Shown one piece after another: positions 24,367 to 37,801 of a stretch of DNA of 64,000 bases (its first letter is position 1; each line of letters opens with the position of its first letter). Where the stretch lies: assembly GCF_019112545.1 (NCBI RefSeq), contig NW_025064901.1, forward strand, positions 781,691 to 845,690, read 5' to 3'. A program made the translations under genes and the position numbers. Below the pieces are notes generated by a model. That model searched no databases, was not told the origin of the DNA, and saw only the letters and a list, made by a program, of their open reading frames with translations. This DNA comes from Guyanagaster necrorhizus (Eukaryota; Basidiomycota; Agaricomycetes; Agaricales; Physalacriaceae).

Positions 24367-24390
24367 ATAATAATTTTAAGAGAGAGGTAA

Positions 24391-24805
24391 TGTTATGATT
24401 TTTCACCTTTCTTTCTTATTTTAGTCTTTATTCATATTTAATCAGAGTGTTTAGATTAGTGCCTAGGACCATGAGATGCACTTAATCATATAATAGGCCA
24501 AGTTGGCTATTGTCCTTCAATGATGATGATGCCTCTTGACAACAGATAACATAGCACAGAAATGCATAATTAATAGGTATATATTTAACTGTAACATGGA
24601 GAGTATATAAGTAGTGTAGCTCTTGCTGTATAATTCCAGCTTTAAGCTAAAGTTTATTCTTTACTATTCTATCTCAAGCTGACTTGTATTAGTCTTAAAA
24701 CACAACACCATACAAATACATTGAGTGAACTTAGACATGACTGTATGAACTTGATACAGCACTCATTTATCACATGTTTAGATTATGTATCACTTGGATT
24801 TAACA
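24391..24805 (+). repeat. 3' LTR of element C
   Basis: 415 bp, TGTTATGATTTTTCACC to TTTAACA, preceded by purine-rich AAGAGAGAGGTAA. GATGG (24806-24810) follows, the partner of AATGG at 7157-7161. TATA-like GTATATAAG near 24602 is followed about 40 nt later by AGCTTTAAGCTAAAG. Confidence 0.9.
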
Positions 24806-26886
24806 GATGGAGACTGGATTATAAAGTATATAGTCCAATTCAATCAGATGCTTCATAAATTAGGTACAGAGATAACTCTCTCTATCACACTTTTTATCAT
24901 GATCTCTGCACTTGCATTAAGGATAATATGGTCCATCATAGGAAGCTAAACAACCTTTATGACATGTGCTTCTTTGCTTAAAAACTTAATGCTTGCTACT
25001 GGATCCAGAAAACTGAAATTGCCTATGAAAATCAGATAATAAGGCCTCCAACCAATTCTTCAACCCCAAATCTAAGGGGTCCAACTCTTTTTCCTTAGAC
25101 TCCAGCTTCATACTGAAATCTACCACTGCTAAGCTCCCTGCTGACAAGCTAGGCAAAGATGGCTATCTTACTCAGAAAGAAAAAGACTGCCAGCACTAGA
25201 ACAACTTTTGCATATTCTGTGGAGCTAAGCATAAGACTGAGAATTGCAATAAATAGAAAGCTGCAGTCTCTGCCAAGGATCATGCAGCAGAAATAGACAC
25301 TGCTCCTGAGGAACCAGCTCTAACAAATTCAGAAAACTAAAAAGCAACTCTGTTCTTTCTGTATAAGTTCAGGGTTGTGTTAACTCTATTTACACATCAG
25401 AGGTCATTACTTTCAATGCAACATCTCTCTCTAATCATTCCTTTCATTTTCCACTTTCAGCAGAATTACCACCTAGTACAGAACCTAATAGGTCTCTAAT
25501 TTTTATTATTTTGCACTTTCTTGCTCTTATTGATTTTGGTTCTAGCCACTGCTTTGTTGACACTGAGTATGTAGCTACTAATGATATTCCTGTTAAAACT
25601 ATCTCTAATATGCAACTCTAATTATTCAACAGCTCTGTTGGAAGCTGCATATCTCAAATCACAACTATCACTATCTGTTCTCCTTCTAGAGACATCTTTC
25701 TTATCAACTTCTATGTCACTCATTTGGATTCATCTTACAATCTTGTTCTAGAATACAACTGACTCTCCTGCTACAATCCACTAATTGACTAGGCTGAAAA
25801 CAGTATCACTTTCTGCTCAAGCTATCAGGATTCCACTCCAACTAATTCTGCAACCTCCACTGCATTCTTGAGATTTTCATGCCTACAAGATAATAGTTCA
25901 CCTCTCTCTGAGCCTTTTAGCTCAATTCTGAGACTTTCATACCTATCAGACTCTATTAGTCTAATTTTTGGGGCTTCACTCTATTTCAAATCTCTTTCAG
26001 GCAGCTAGTGAGTTTCATTTCTGTATAAATCCATCTATTTCTATCCTCTCTCAGAGTCTTTTATTATAAAAGCACACCCAAAGATCTCTATCATATCTGC
26101 TGCTGCATTTGTCTGAGTCAGTACAGAAGAAGGCATTTAGCAGTTCACACTGCAGTCTTCCTTGCCTAATATTAGAGTCAAAGCTGCATCTGCAGAACTG
26201 ACAGATCTTTTATCAGTGTCAGTAGAGTACTATGATTTTGCAGACATCTTCAACAATATCCTCTCTGAAAAGCTATCTGAATACAGGCTGTATGATCTTA
26301 AAATCAATCTTGAGGAAGGAATATCTCCACTACTTGGATCTATTTATTCTCTCTCAGAATTCAAACTCAAGATCCTATGAGAGTTTATTGATGATGATCT
26401 GCACAATATGTTCATTACTCCTTTCTGCTCTCTGCATGAGGCTCCAGTCTTGTTTGTCAAGAAGAAGACTGATGAACTCTGACTTTGCATTGACTACTAC
26501 AGCCTAAACAAAATCTCTAAGAAAGATTGCTACCTTCTTTCTCTCATTTTCAATCTTCTCAACTTTATCTGCTCCACATGCATCTACACTAAGCTTAATC
26601 TTTGACATGCCTACCATCTCATTCACATAGCTAAGGGGGATGAATGGAAAACAGCCTTCTGGATCCATTACAGTTTCTTCAAATAGCATGTCATATCTTT
26701 TGATCTCACAAATACTCCAGTGACATTCTAACATTTTGTAAATGATATATTCTCTGACATGCTTGACATATCAGTAGTAGTCTACCTCAATAACATTCTC
26801 ATATATTCCAACAATCCAGAAGATCACCAGAAACACATTCATGAGATTCTATGCAGACTTAAAGCTAATAGACTCCACTGTAAAAG
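24806..26886 (+). pseudogene. B1 Gypsy gag end, protease and RT start (part 3)
   Basis: It resumes gag at the exact point left at 7161 and continues to the B-type knuckle CIFCGAKHKTENC (about 25210-25250). Protease follows, with IDFGSSHCFVDTEY near 25530 (DSGS reads DFGS). Then comes the long Pro/Ser-rich linker (25840-26160) and RT from about 26370. The YxDD box is YLNN (26783-26794). It is interrupted at AAAAG (26882-26886) by element G and continues at 40265. B1 lacks the three large deletions seen in B2. Confidence 0.86.
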
Positions 26887-27343
26887 TGTTATGATTTTTC
26901 CACTTTCTCTTTGATTTAACCCCTATTTATACTTAATCAGAGTGCTAGAATAGGCACTTAGGACTATGGGACAAAGCTTAGTCATCACAACTAGCCAAGT
27001 CTGTCATTGTCTTTCAATGCAACAGTGCTACCCAATGATGCACAATCATCCTTTTATATAAGATAGCAACACTCTAAGATAATGGGCACAAAGACACAAG
27101 AATGCACAATAAGTAGTGGTAGTATTAGCAAGCTGTGTATAGTATTTAAGACCACTCGCTCTCACTGGTAATCTCTAGCTTTGAGCTAAAGTTTATTCAT
27201 CTCATCCTATCTTCAAGCCAATTCTTCAGGCCTTGTGATACACCAATCAGAATATGCATCAAGTGGACTCAGTTGATCACCCAAAGTGTGAGGTGATGTC
27301 TGTTTATCACATGTATCTGTTCATGTGATGCTTGAGTCTAATA
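26887..27343 (+). repeat. 5' LTR of element G
   Basis: TGTTATGATTTTTCC to TCTAATA (CA decayed to TA). TATTTAA lies at about 27144-27150, and AGCTTTGAGCTAA at 27177-27189 is the inferred transcript start. The leader motif at 27345-27357 is TTAGCTTGAAGCT, complementary except for two transitions. Confidence 0.92.
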
Positions 27344-27402
27344 ATTAGCTTGAAGCTTCCTCTTCCCTTTCCTCACACACTATAGTGTGGAGAAAACCAA
27401 AT

Positions 27403-30400
27403 GCCCTCAGTCACCCCATCAGATCTGAACTTTGACTGAGAGTTCTTTGAACTCCTATCTTTTATCATTAGAACACTATTAGGCTTACTTGTGATTATTC
27501 AGCTGTGCTGAAGATATCACTCGATAACCACCTGAGCTATCCAATATTACAATGAGTTTCAATATATTTAACAAATTTTATACAATGTAACTTCTGACCT
27601 ACCTCTCTATGACATCCCCAAATCCCAACAAATATCCCACCAGCCTCTGACCAGCCTCCTATCAGAAGCTGGGCATAGCAGCTCACATCAGGGGCACAAT
27701 TAAGAAGAAGAAAGACACCAATACTCCCCTCAATCAGACAGCAGAAACAATGACAATTGCCTCATAGGATTCAGGAATCCTTGGCAATGAACCCCCATCT
27801 CTGATCATGAGGATGAGAAGCTCCCAGAAGACTTCTTTCAGCAGTCTCCCTCCCCCAACCATTCCAGGACCTCTCAAACCTCTGAGATTGGTAACCATGC
27901 CTGAGACTCCCTCAGTCCCATTTGGATGGCTGCAGGACTCTACTGCATGACATCTGGAAGCCAGCTTCACAGCTCTGCCCCTTTCACCTACCACTTAGTC
28001 AGAACCAGTGGTGGGTTGGGGAGATCACCCTCAGACTGGCTTGATGATGAGCAGCAGATCCAAGAAAATAAAAATGAAATTATTCATCAACTATTTTCTG
28101 CCTAAGATCTTAATATTCTCTTCAACTATGATGAGGCCCTCTGACAGGAGGAGCAAAGACAGTGAACCATCTCTCAGCCATCTTGCAGTGAGCTGGAGAA
28201 GCAGCTCATCCTTGAAGACCAGGCCAGGAGGGCCACTGAGCATGACTGGTAGCATCAAAAAGAGCAATGAGCCATTGAAAGAGCTCGACTGGCAAGAATT
28301 AACATCTCTAACTGGTATAGACTCTGGCCTGAGGTTGCATCTGTACTTGCACCAGTCCACACTGACCACTCCCTCTCAACTCCAGTCTTCCAGGAACCCA
28401 GCACCAACTCCGATCTCTGGAACCCACTCTGTTGGAGAAATGCAGAAACCCTCACCATCAATGAAGCCAAAAACAGAGATAATGCCCCAGAACCTTCCTA
28501 ATGCCCCCCAACCCTGCAGTATCTCTCTCTCCAAAGAACCCCCAGTGCTGACAGTATGTTCAGCAATGACAAGTCCATCCTTGGGCACTACAGACTATGA
28601 GTATCTGAGACTGCCCATATCTCCACCCTTGCACTCTGAGGGTTTCTCAGGAGTCAGATGGTCAGGCAGCTCTTCAATGACAGATACAGAAGAAACATCC
28701 AGCTCTATTGCAAGTGAGTGGAGGTAGTGAGAGTGACAGGAGAAAATTGGTATGACTTTGATATTGGAAGCCAGCCAGCTTCTACCTACCTTAATGCCTC
28801 TGACTTTTTGGGCCCTACAGCTGGACTCAGTATCCAGTCAGGACAGCAGATTGATGGTACAACTGCAAGAGGGCATGAAGAGAGTTTTTACATCCTGCCT
28901 ATCATTTTTCTCTTTGAGGAAGAGAGAGATGATGAGAACAGGGAGGATGAGGGAACTGAAAGCAGTGACCCACCTTAGGCTGGTGGAGAGCTTACCTACA
29001 AGTTGCAGAAGGATACCAATAAAGAAGAATTAGAACAGGCGATACAAGAGGCAAGGGCACAAGAGTATCAGAAACTCTACCTGCATAGGATAAACTTTCT
29101 ATGGTATGATGCTATCTGGATAGTATCGCAAATAGGACAATTATATTTATATTTCATGCCTAACAAAAAAACAGAAATTCTGAGACATATGGCGACTGAC
29201 TATGCTACAGTGCAATACATTCCAAAGACTAGATTTGGAGGCCACTGGCTTATCAGATGCTGAAACCAGTACAACTAATACCATGGTCACCACTGGTTAC
29301 CCCAAAATGAGCTGTATATACAGCTCCATCCATCCAGAGCATATTCTCATACTTGGCACTCTCGTCCTGCTCCACAGCAACTTGGCTATCTTGGATCTGA
29401 GCTCTGTCTAACAACCCACCAACTTTGTACTGAAATCCATGGACTGTCAAAAGAAGCTGGATATTAGAGGCCTAGCTCCCACCAGACAAGGCAAGTGAGA
29501 GTGGCACCAGGAAGGAACTGATCAGAGATGATCCTGAAGCAGTGTGGCTCAGGTTCATCATTCAGGATAAGGTTATCATCTGAAAAGAAGAACCATCATG
29601 AGGGAGTCCTATTGCTGATGACAACTTGCTCTATTTCTTCTTCAGACCACCATAAGAATGGCAACAACCCTCATTCTCTGATTGGTCTAATCTGATAGGC
29701 ATATTACTCCATGATGCAGCAGTACTTTAATGTTGCTCTGACCTTTTATGAAAGCCCCACCCTTTCAAGGAGGTATCTAATGATATCGACTGATTCCTGG
29801 TCGACTGTGAATAATACTTTGAGGTCTATATTAGATACTTAGAAATTGATATAAACAAGATCATATTTATCACCTCTTATCTCGAAGAAAAGGCCAAGAT
29901 ATAGTGGATTCTTGTCTCTTCAAACTTCTGATCGACAACTCAGGGGCACTACCAATACCTTTTGTGGCTAGTATTCAAACAAATACTCTATGACAAATTC
30001 ATTGATCTGGTGATACAAGAAGTATATAAACAGAAGATCAAGGAGTATAAGATGGGAGATAGGGTAGCCACCAATTACTTTGATAAACTTGAGAGGTTGG
30101 CCAAACTCACCAGAATCCAGAATGACACCACCAACAACAGGAGAATAGTGAAGGCCCTCAAAAGAGAGGTCTCCTCCTTATACATAACAATAATCTTGGC
30201 AATCAGCATTAAAGCTCTAATGCCAGTCAGGTATGATGAATAGAAGGAATGGATCATCGAAATATACAAGGAGTGACAAAGGCAAAAAGCAGAGTCAATG
30301 ATGCTGCAAGACTATTCAAAGAAGTTGAATCCACCAATCCCAAACAACTCCAAATCATTGGGGACAACTGCCAGGAAATCATCAGGACTCTCAATGGCCT

Positions 30401-30653
30401 CTGCATACAGCACTCAGAAGACAGGGATCAGGACTACTTATACAGGATCAGGAAAACCAATGGATATCAATCAGATGAAGAAAGAAGGCAAATGCTTTAA
30501 CTATAGACAGAAGGGCCATATGATTAAGGACTATCCAAAGAAGAAGCAAACCCAAGAAGATATCCAGGCCCAGATCGCTGAACTCCAGAAGAAGAAAGAA
30601 GGACTTGGTGAGGAGACCAAAATTGAGGAAGTAAAAGATGGGGTTGACCAGTG
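27403..30653 (+). pseudogene. gag of element G (broken)
   Basis: The ATG at 27403 starts PSVTPSDLNFD and the conserved hydrophobic LLGLLVIIQLC block. A Gln/Glu-rich middle follows (28040-28330), collinear with A. An acidic EEERDDENREDEG stretch is near 28915, and the capsid-like region is at 29003-30250. The knuckle region (30480-30540) reads CFNYRQKGHMIKDY: two of the three Cys have become Tyr through G-to-A changes. The KKKQTQEDIQAQIAELQKKK helix follows and gag ends at the TGA at 30652. The long 239-codon open stretch at 28008-28727 is in the wrong frame and is not the gag product. Confidence 0.78.
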
Positions 30654-31079
30654 AGTGATTCCACTGGATCAGCCAAGGACTTTCATGGTGTGCAGACAAC
30701 AGCTGCTAGTCAGACTGACAAAGTCTTTGTAGTTACTCCTATACCAACCATATCAGAGCATTTGAATATACTCCAGTCTCCTATCCTACACACCAAAGAA
30801 TCACCAAAACTAAAAACTCAAATGCCTCTAGGCTGAACAGAAGCAGAGGGCCCCATTATCTGGCTCAAACTATTTGACACTGAATAGATCTGGAGAGCTA
30901 TCAAGGACATCAAGGACAAAGCTGCAGCAAAAGCTATGCTCAAAAACTGAACCCACTGAACTTGAGCAGAAGAAGTGATTGATAAAGTGATAGAAGGAAT
31001 AAAGAAGGCTAAGCAGTGCCAAGCCCTGGAATGGCTCAATGAACTTCACAGACCATGGAAGTTCATTTGACAATCCAAA

Positions 31080-34000
31080 ACACCTGGACAAGATTTACTC
31101 ACCAAAGCTCAGATCAAAACTCTCACATCCTGAGCAACCTATGTGGTAACCACTTTAATTGACAGCAGTTGCACTGGGAGCTTGATTCACCACACTTTTG
31201 TCAACAAGCACCAACTTCTGACTCAAGCTATCACAGCCTCAATCCTGGTTTACAATGCAGATAGAATGAAGAATCAGGCTGACTTGATTACTGAATTTGT
31301 TGAGCTCAGGCTTACCATCAGTGATCATTCTGAATGAATTGACCTAGCTGTCACTGATCTTAGGGTCAAGAAAATCTTCCTTGGTCATGATTGGTTGATA
31401 TGCCATAACCTGCTGATCAACTGGAAAACTGAACAGATCATATTCACAAAGTGTTGATGTTGGAAAATCCCATTTAAATTACCCAACAAAGACCCAGAGG
31501 ATCAGTGGGATGAAGAAATAGAGGATGGAGAGACTATCCTTGTCATCAACCTTCAGTATGAAATATATGTCCAGACTATCTATTATGCCAACAACCTGGC
31601 TGCCAAAGCAAATAAACAAAAAGAAAAGAAAACATTTGAGGAAATGATACCTAAATAGGCATGTAATTTCCAAGACTTGTTTGAAAAGGAGAGTTTTGAT
31701 GAATTGCTGAAATCAAAACCATGGGACCATGCTATTGAGCTGATCTCAAATGCCAATGCCAATCTAGATTGCAAGACCTACTCTCTTAGCAATAATGAAC
31801 AACAAGAGCTTGACAAGTTCTTTGATGAGAACTTGTCCAGTGAACATATCCAATCATCTAGATCTCCAATGGCTTCCTCCTTTTTCTTTGTCAAAAAGAA
31901 AGATGGTAAGCTTTGGCTGGTCCAGGACTATCAGAAACTTAATGAGATGATGATCAAAAATTGTTATCCCCTCTCACTGATCTTGGAGTTGATGGACAAA
32001 CTCTGAGGTGCTAAGTACTACACCAAACTCAATGTTTGGTGGGACTACAATAATGTCTGTATTAAGGAGAGAGACAAGTGGAAGGTGGCATTTCAAATGA
32101 ACTGAAGACTGTTTGAACTCACCATCATGTTCTTCAGGCTCACCAACTCACTTGCAACCTTCTAATGGATGATGAATGACATCTTTAAAGATCTCATCTC
32201 CACTAGAAAGATCACAATCTATCTCAATGACATCTTGATCATGTCCAAAACAAAGAAGAAACATAGGAAGCTGGTATGACAAGCACTCACTCTTATGAGG
32301 AAACATAAACTGTTTCTTAAGGTGGAGAAGTGTGAGTTTGAGGTACTTAAAACCAAGTATCTGGAGATCATCATCAGTGAAAGAAGTATTTGGATAGACC
32401 CTGTCAAAGTGGCAGAAGTGACTGAATGGTCAGAGCCAGTCAAGAAAAAGGAGTTGCAGTCATTTCTTGGATTTACAAATTTCTACTGATGTTTCATTTG
32501 AGACTATAGCAGAATTGTCTGACCAATGATCCAGTTGATCAGCAATGCCTCCTGGATCTGGGGACCTTCCCAACAAGCAGCTTTCAATGATCTTAAATGA
32601 TGACTTGCCAAGGATGTAACCCTCATCATCTCAACACAGGAAGGAAAATTTTGAGTCAAGGCCAATTTCAGCAAAGGTGCCATCAGAGCTGTGCTTTCAC
32701 AGAAACAGGATGAAAGGTGGCATCCAGTTGTATTCCTCTCTAAAGCACTCACTGTCACCAAACAAAACTACAAAATCTATGACAAGAAGTTGCTTGCCAT
32801 TATGCTCACTCTGGAGGAGTGGCAGCACTACCTGATTGGGACCATAGAAGTTTTTGAGATCTAGACAGATCATCAAAACCTTCAGTATTTCCGACAACCT
32901 CAGAAACTAAACTGCTAGCAAGCTAGATGGGTCATAGAGCTTAGTCAATACCAGTACACCCTCCATCACAAAGTGAGCATGGCAAACAAGAAGGCCAACC
33001 TCCTCAGCTGGAGGGCAGATCATGATCAAAGAGGAGCTGATAATGAAGGGGTGATATTACTGTGGCCTAAGCACTTCAGGGCTATGATAATGCCAACAGA
33101 GGAGGAAATCTATGAGCACATCAAGAGCACAATCCAGGACAACCACAAATGGGACTAGTGAGTGGCCTCATCTCTCAACCATGAGCAGGGAATGACAAAG
33201 GATGAGGGACTAATTTGCTATGACAGGTGAATCTACATTTCCTGAGATCAAAGATTATATAGTGAGATCATTGTCACCTACCATGATCACACAACCACTA
33301 GACATTCTAGCATCATCAAAACTAAAGAACTAGTGTTAAGGGAGTACTGGTGGCCTAAGATGAGCAATGACATCACTGCATATGTCAAAGCATGCAAAGT
33401 CTGCTAGTGGGGCAAATCATCAATCTAGGTATGGGCCACCCCACTTCATCTGAACAAGGTTCCATCCACACCATAGACTCATATCTCTGTTGATATGATC
33501 ACCAGACTCTTAGACTATAATGGCTATAATGCAATTATTGTCATCATTGACCAGTTTTCAAAAGTGATCATTTTGATCATCTGTTTGACAGAATTAACTT
33601 CTGAAGGATAGGCAAAAATCTTATGTGATGAGGTTTATGCCAAATACAGCATGTCTCAAGTGGTCATCTCAGACAGGGGCCCTCAATTTATCTTCAAGTT
33701 CTTGGATGACCTTTACCACCTTCTAAATATCAAAAGGAATGCATCCACTGTATATCACCCTCAAACTGATGGACAAACAGAATATGCAAATCAAGAGGTG
33801 AAAAAGTATCTCCATCTATTTATTAATTACTGATAAGATGACTGAGTGGAATGGCTGGCTCTTGCTGTCTTCTAACACAATAATCATGTTCACTCAGCAA
33901 TGGGGAAAACATCATTCTTCATCAACCATGGCCAATACTCAAATGTCACCCAGACTAAATGTCACCACACCACAACCCCTGCATCCACAGACTTTGCCAC

Positions 34001-34490
34001 TACCATGACAAAGATCCATTCAGAAACTAAAACTGCCCTCAAACAGGTGGCAGCTGCAATGACATGACAATATGACAAACATCACTGTACTGCATACACA
34101 TACTCTATCAATGACAAGGTCTGGCTTGACACAACTAACCTTCACCTCCTGCATCCAAAGCACAAGCTAGATGATAAGTGCACTGGTCTCTTCCTGATAA
34201 CCTCCAAAGTCAGAGCCAGTGCTTATAAGCTGCAACTCTCACTGATCTGAAAGATACATGATGTCTTTAATAAGATATTTTTGATCTCATACATTGCACC
34301 AGCATTCCCAAACCAAGAATGCTCTTCACCTCCACCCTCTGACCTCATCAATGATGAGGAACACTATGAAGTTGATCAGGTTTTAAACCATAGACTCCAA
34401 AAGATCTGAGCAAAAGAGAGAGGTATGACAACTATTATTGATTATCTGGTCAGCTGGAAGGGTTACAGCCCTGAATCTAACCAATGGGTA
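31080..34490 (+). pseudogene. pol of element G, protease to chromodomain (broken, split by B2)
   Basis: Protease has DSSCTGS at 31161-31181 and a later FLGHDWLICHN. The run-up to RT is open for 109 codons (31677-32006), with SPMASSFFFVKKKDGKLWL. The YxDD box is YLND at 32220-32231. RNase H is at about 32600-32990 and integrase at about 33230-34100, with VISDRGPQFIFKFLDD and YHPQTDGQTEYANQE in an open 60-codon stretch at 33651-33833. The chromodomain DYLVSWKGYSPESNQWV ends exactly at 34490, where B2 begins. The last codons and polypurine tract resume at 39710-39807. Confidence 0.88.
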
Positions 34491-34987
34491 TGTTATGTGC
34501 ATGCTGCTGGCCTCCATGTCATCTCAACCAACCATGAATCCAATCATGCTACTCACTGGACTCCAGCTGCTTCCCATTACCTACTAATTTCATTTCACCA
34601 TTATCATTTCACATCTGTATTTCACATTGTAATATCTAGACCCCAAACTTGGTAGTGAATACTGACACCAAAACCCAATGGAACCTGACTTGGAATTAGC
34701 TACCATTAGTATATAAAGCCATGTACATCATCATAACTACTCAGTTTGAATATCAACTTGGATAAGCCATCTACACTTTGCACTCACTTCAACTCCTCTC
34801 TATCTCATCTATTGGATTCCACTCTGAAGGATATTCTGGTTCACTTCTCTGATGGAACTCCATTCTGTCCACCCAGATCCTGGGCTCTGACTCAAGAGTG
34901 ACATTGCCAATAGCTTCATTGACATCCACACACTCTGCCAGACTCTGTATGTGCACTCAAGCCCACTTGATTGGCATGTTTCTAACA
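34491..34987 (+). repeat. 5' LTR of B2
   Basis: TGTTATGTGCATGCTGCTGG to TCTAACA. TATAAA is at 34712-34717. AGTTTGAATAT, 31 nt downstream at 34743-34753, is perfectly complementary to ATATTCAAACT at 34990-35000, immediately after the LTR. This is an 11-nt self-priming pair like that of Tf1. Confidence 0.93.
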
Positions 34988-35026
34988 GTATATTCAAACT
35001 CAAACCCTTGAGTCGAAAATTTTATC

Positions 35027-36457
35027 ATGTCCACCACATTCATCCAACCCACAGAAACTGATCCCAAACAAACTCAGCCCACCCATCCAAACATGTTTTT
35101 CATGGAAGACATTCCAGCCTCTGCCTCAAAGAAACAACTAGGCCTTTTTGGATTGGCCTCCAGTAAAGGACAACCTTCCCATAGGGAAACCTACTATCAC
35201 TCTAGCTTCATTGCCTGCCAACCTAATTACAATGACTCCCCTAACTCTTTCAATGCTACCAGTATCCCAACTAATAAGGCCCAAAGGGCCAGCCTGATGT
35301 ATGGTGCCCGAACTGACCCTCCAATAGACCTCTTATCCCTGGGCAACCTGCATGGGAATCCAGACAGCCCAGACTCAGAGGGCAAAGATGAAAACACCTC
35401 TACTCATACTCCCATTCAATAGAAACCAGATGGCAATCCACTAAACCCTTTTTCAGGTGGATCAGAAGGTCTAAGTGGTCCCAATGGCCCAAGCAGCTCT
35501 GATGGTCCCACAGGAAGTAACAATCTAAACCAGCAGGATATGTTCCTAGAATTCATGAACCTGTTACAAGGAGTCTCCACTTCCCTCAACAAACCTAAAC
35601 CAGCCACTATCTGCACCAAGATCAAGGAACCAGAATCATTTGATGGCTCTGACCCTCACAAACTGAAGGCTTTCATTGTCTCTCTTCAGTTGAATTTCAA
35701 TGACAGACCTACTATGTTTGCAACAGATGCTAACAGAGTTAACTATGCTATTTCATTCCTGGCTGGCACTGCGCTTAACTGGTTTGAACCAGACATTCTT
35801 AATCCCAATCTGTGGAATTCACCAGCCTGGCAATTCTCCTATGCAGCTTTCCTAGATGAGCTTCATAGCAACTTCGGCCCCTTTGATGCTATCGGAGATG
35901 CTGAAGATGCATTAGAACACCTTCAGATGCACAATAGAGATCAGATCATGAAGTATATAGTCCAATTCAACCAGTATGCTTTATAAATTGGGTATGGAGA
36001 TAACTCTCTCCACTACACCTTTTATCATAGCCTCTGCACCCATATCAAGGATGATATGGCACACCATAGGAAGCCAAACAACCTTCATGATATGCACTTC
36101 CTTGCCCAAGAACTTGATGCTCACTACTGGACCTGGAAGACCAAAATTGCCCATGAAAACTGGGACAATAAATCCCCCAACCCTAAATCTAAGGGGTCTA
36201 ATATGTCTTTCTTGGACTCCAGCTCCACACCAAAATCTATCACTCCTAAGCCCTATGCTGACAAGCTAGGCAAAGATGGCCATCTTACTCAGAACAAAAA
36301 AGACTGCCAGTGCCAGAACAACCTTTGCATGTTCTGTGGAGCCAAACACAAGACTGAGGACTGCAACAAGTGGAAGGCAGCAGCCTCTGCCAAGGGTCAT
36401 GCAGCAGAAGTCAACACTGCTCCTGTGGAACTGGCACTGATGGAGTCAGAAAACTAG
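35027..36457 (+). pseudogene. gag of B2 (single frame, two premature stops)
   Basis: The ATG is 39 nt after the LTR and a continuous frame of 476 codons runs to the TAG at 36455. Only two internal stops are seen, TAG at 35420 and TAA at 35984, both where Gln is expected (C to T in CpA). Domains: Ser/Pro-rich N-terminus, capsid-like block LKAFIVSLQLNFNDRPTMFA (about 35665-35720) with NYAISFLAGTALNWFEPDIL, and a knuckle CMFCGAKHKTEDC at about 36326-36364. The knuckle is spaced C-x2-C-x3-H-x4-C, one residue shorter than the retroviral form, and is the same in B1 and B3. The protein would form particles and bind element RNA. Confidence 0.88.
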
Positions 36458-36479
36458 GAAGCAACTCTGTTTCCTCCAT

Positions 36480-37766
36480 GTGAGTTCAGGATTGCATTGA
36501 CTCTATTCACACACCAGAGGTCATCACTCTCAATGCAACATCCCTTTCCAATCACTCCTTCCACATTCCCCTCTCAGCAGAATTACTGACTGCTATGGAA
36601 CCTGACAGTTCCCCAACTTGTATCATTCTGTGTTTTCTTGCCCTTATTGATTCTGGCTCTAGCCACTGCTTTGTTGACACTAAGTATGTAGCTGCCAATG
36701 AAATTTCCATTAAAACCATCCCTAGTGTGCAACTTCAATTATTTGATGGCTCCATTGGGAGCTGTATATCTCAAATCACAACTATCCCCATCTGTTTCCC
36801 ATCTGAAGACACCTTCCCCATCAACTTCTATGTCACTCCTCTGGATTCATCTTGCAATCTTGTCCTAGAATACAACTGGCTCACTCAGCAGTTCACACTG
36901 CAGCCTTTCTTGCCTAATATTGGAGCCAAAGCCACATCCACAGAATCAGCAGATCTTTTATCAGTGCCAGTAGAGTACCACAATTTTGTAGATGTCTTCA
37001 GTGATACTCTCTCCAAAAAGCTACCTGAACACAGGCCATACAACCTCAAAATCAACCTTGAGGAAGGAACATCTCTACTGCTTGGACCCATTTATTCTCT
37101 CTCAGAATCTGAACTCAAGGTCCTATGAGAGTTTATTGATGATAATCTGTGCAATGGGTTTATTACTCCATCCTGCTCTCCATACAGGGCTTCAGTTCTA
37201 TTTGTCAAGAAAAAGACCAGTGAACTCCAACTTTGCATTGACTACTGTGGCCTAAACAAAATCTCCAAGAAAGATCACTACCCTCTCCCCCTTATTTCTG
37301 ATCTCCTTGACTCTGCCTGCTCTGTGCACATCTACACCAAGCTCAACCTTTGGCATGCCTACCATCTCATTCATATAGCTAAGGGGAATGAATGAAAAAC
37401 AGAATAACTTTCCATGTCACTCCATGCAACCTACCTTGAAGGCCCTACCCTCTAAGCCAGTGCCATCATAGATATTGACAAGCTCCACATCAATATCAAA
37501 CAAGCACAATCTTCTGACCCTATGTCCTCTGATGGCCTCTGCCAGGCTAAGGCCACTTCAGAATCATCTCCCTCTCAGTAGTCCATTGATGAATCAGATA
37601 TCCTCCACTTTAAAGGCTGCATCTATGTCTTGGAGTCCAGAGATCTCTGTCTCTGTATACTACAGAACAATCACAATCACATCTTGACAGGCCACTTTGG
37701 TCAAAACTGGATATTGGAACTAGTCTGGCAGAACTATACCTGGCCAAAGATGCATGAAAACATCTG
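36480..37766 (+). pseudogene. pol remnant of B2 (protease half, RT fragment, integrase-linker fragment)
   Basis: Open for 177 codons (36595-37128) with an intact retropepsin motif IDSGSSHCFVDTKY. The sequence then jumps inside the protease/linker, through the RT N-terminus (LFVKKKTSELQLCIDYC, 37200-37250) to about 37400. It continues with the RNase H to integrase linker (ASAIIDIDKLHIDIKQAQSS) and the start of the integrase zinc region, cut at 37766. Each join is a clean deletion relative to B3. No catalytic RT or integrase core is left. Confidence 0.86.
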
Positions 37767-37801
37767 ACCCTCTTTTCTAGATACATTTCATACAAAAAAT
37801 T

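Larger units (their letters stand above)
7162..24805 (+). mobile_element. Gypsy element C, carrying the nested D/F1/E block
   Basis: The 5' LTR portion (7162-7566) and the complete 3' LTR (24391-24805, 415 bp) belong to one family, starting TATTATAATTTTTCACC and TGTTATGATTTTTCACC. The target duplication is AATGG (7157-7161) and GATGG (24806-24810), differing by one G/A transition. The two flanks are consecutive B-family gag sequence. The interior resumes at 18162 with gag and continues through protease, RT, RNase H, integrase and chromodomain to the polypurine tract AAGAGAGAGG before 24391. The last 39 bp of the 5' LTR, the leader and the beginning of gag were lost together with parts of D and E. 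Confidence 0.88.

Noticed and set aside
28008..28727. 239-codon open stretch, the longest in element G
   Set aside because: The collinear gag frame of A and G (Gln/Glu-rich, DLNxxFxY) runs in another frame here. The open stretch is a byproduct of CpG and CpA loss, not the product.
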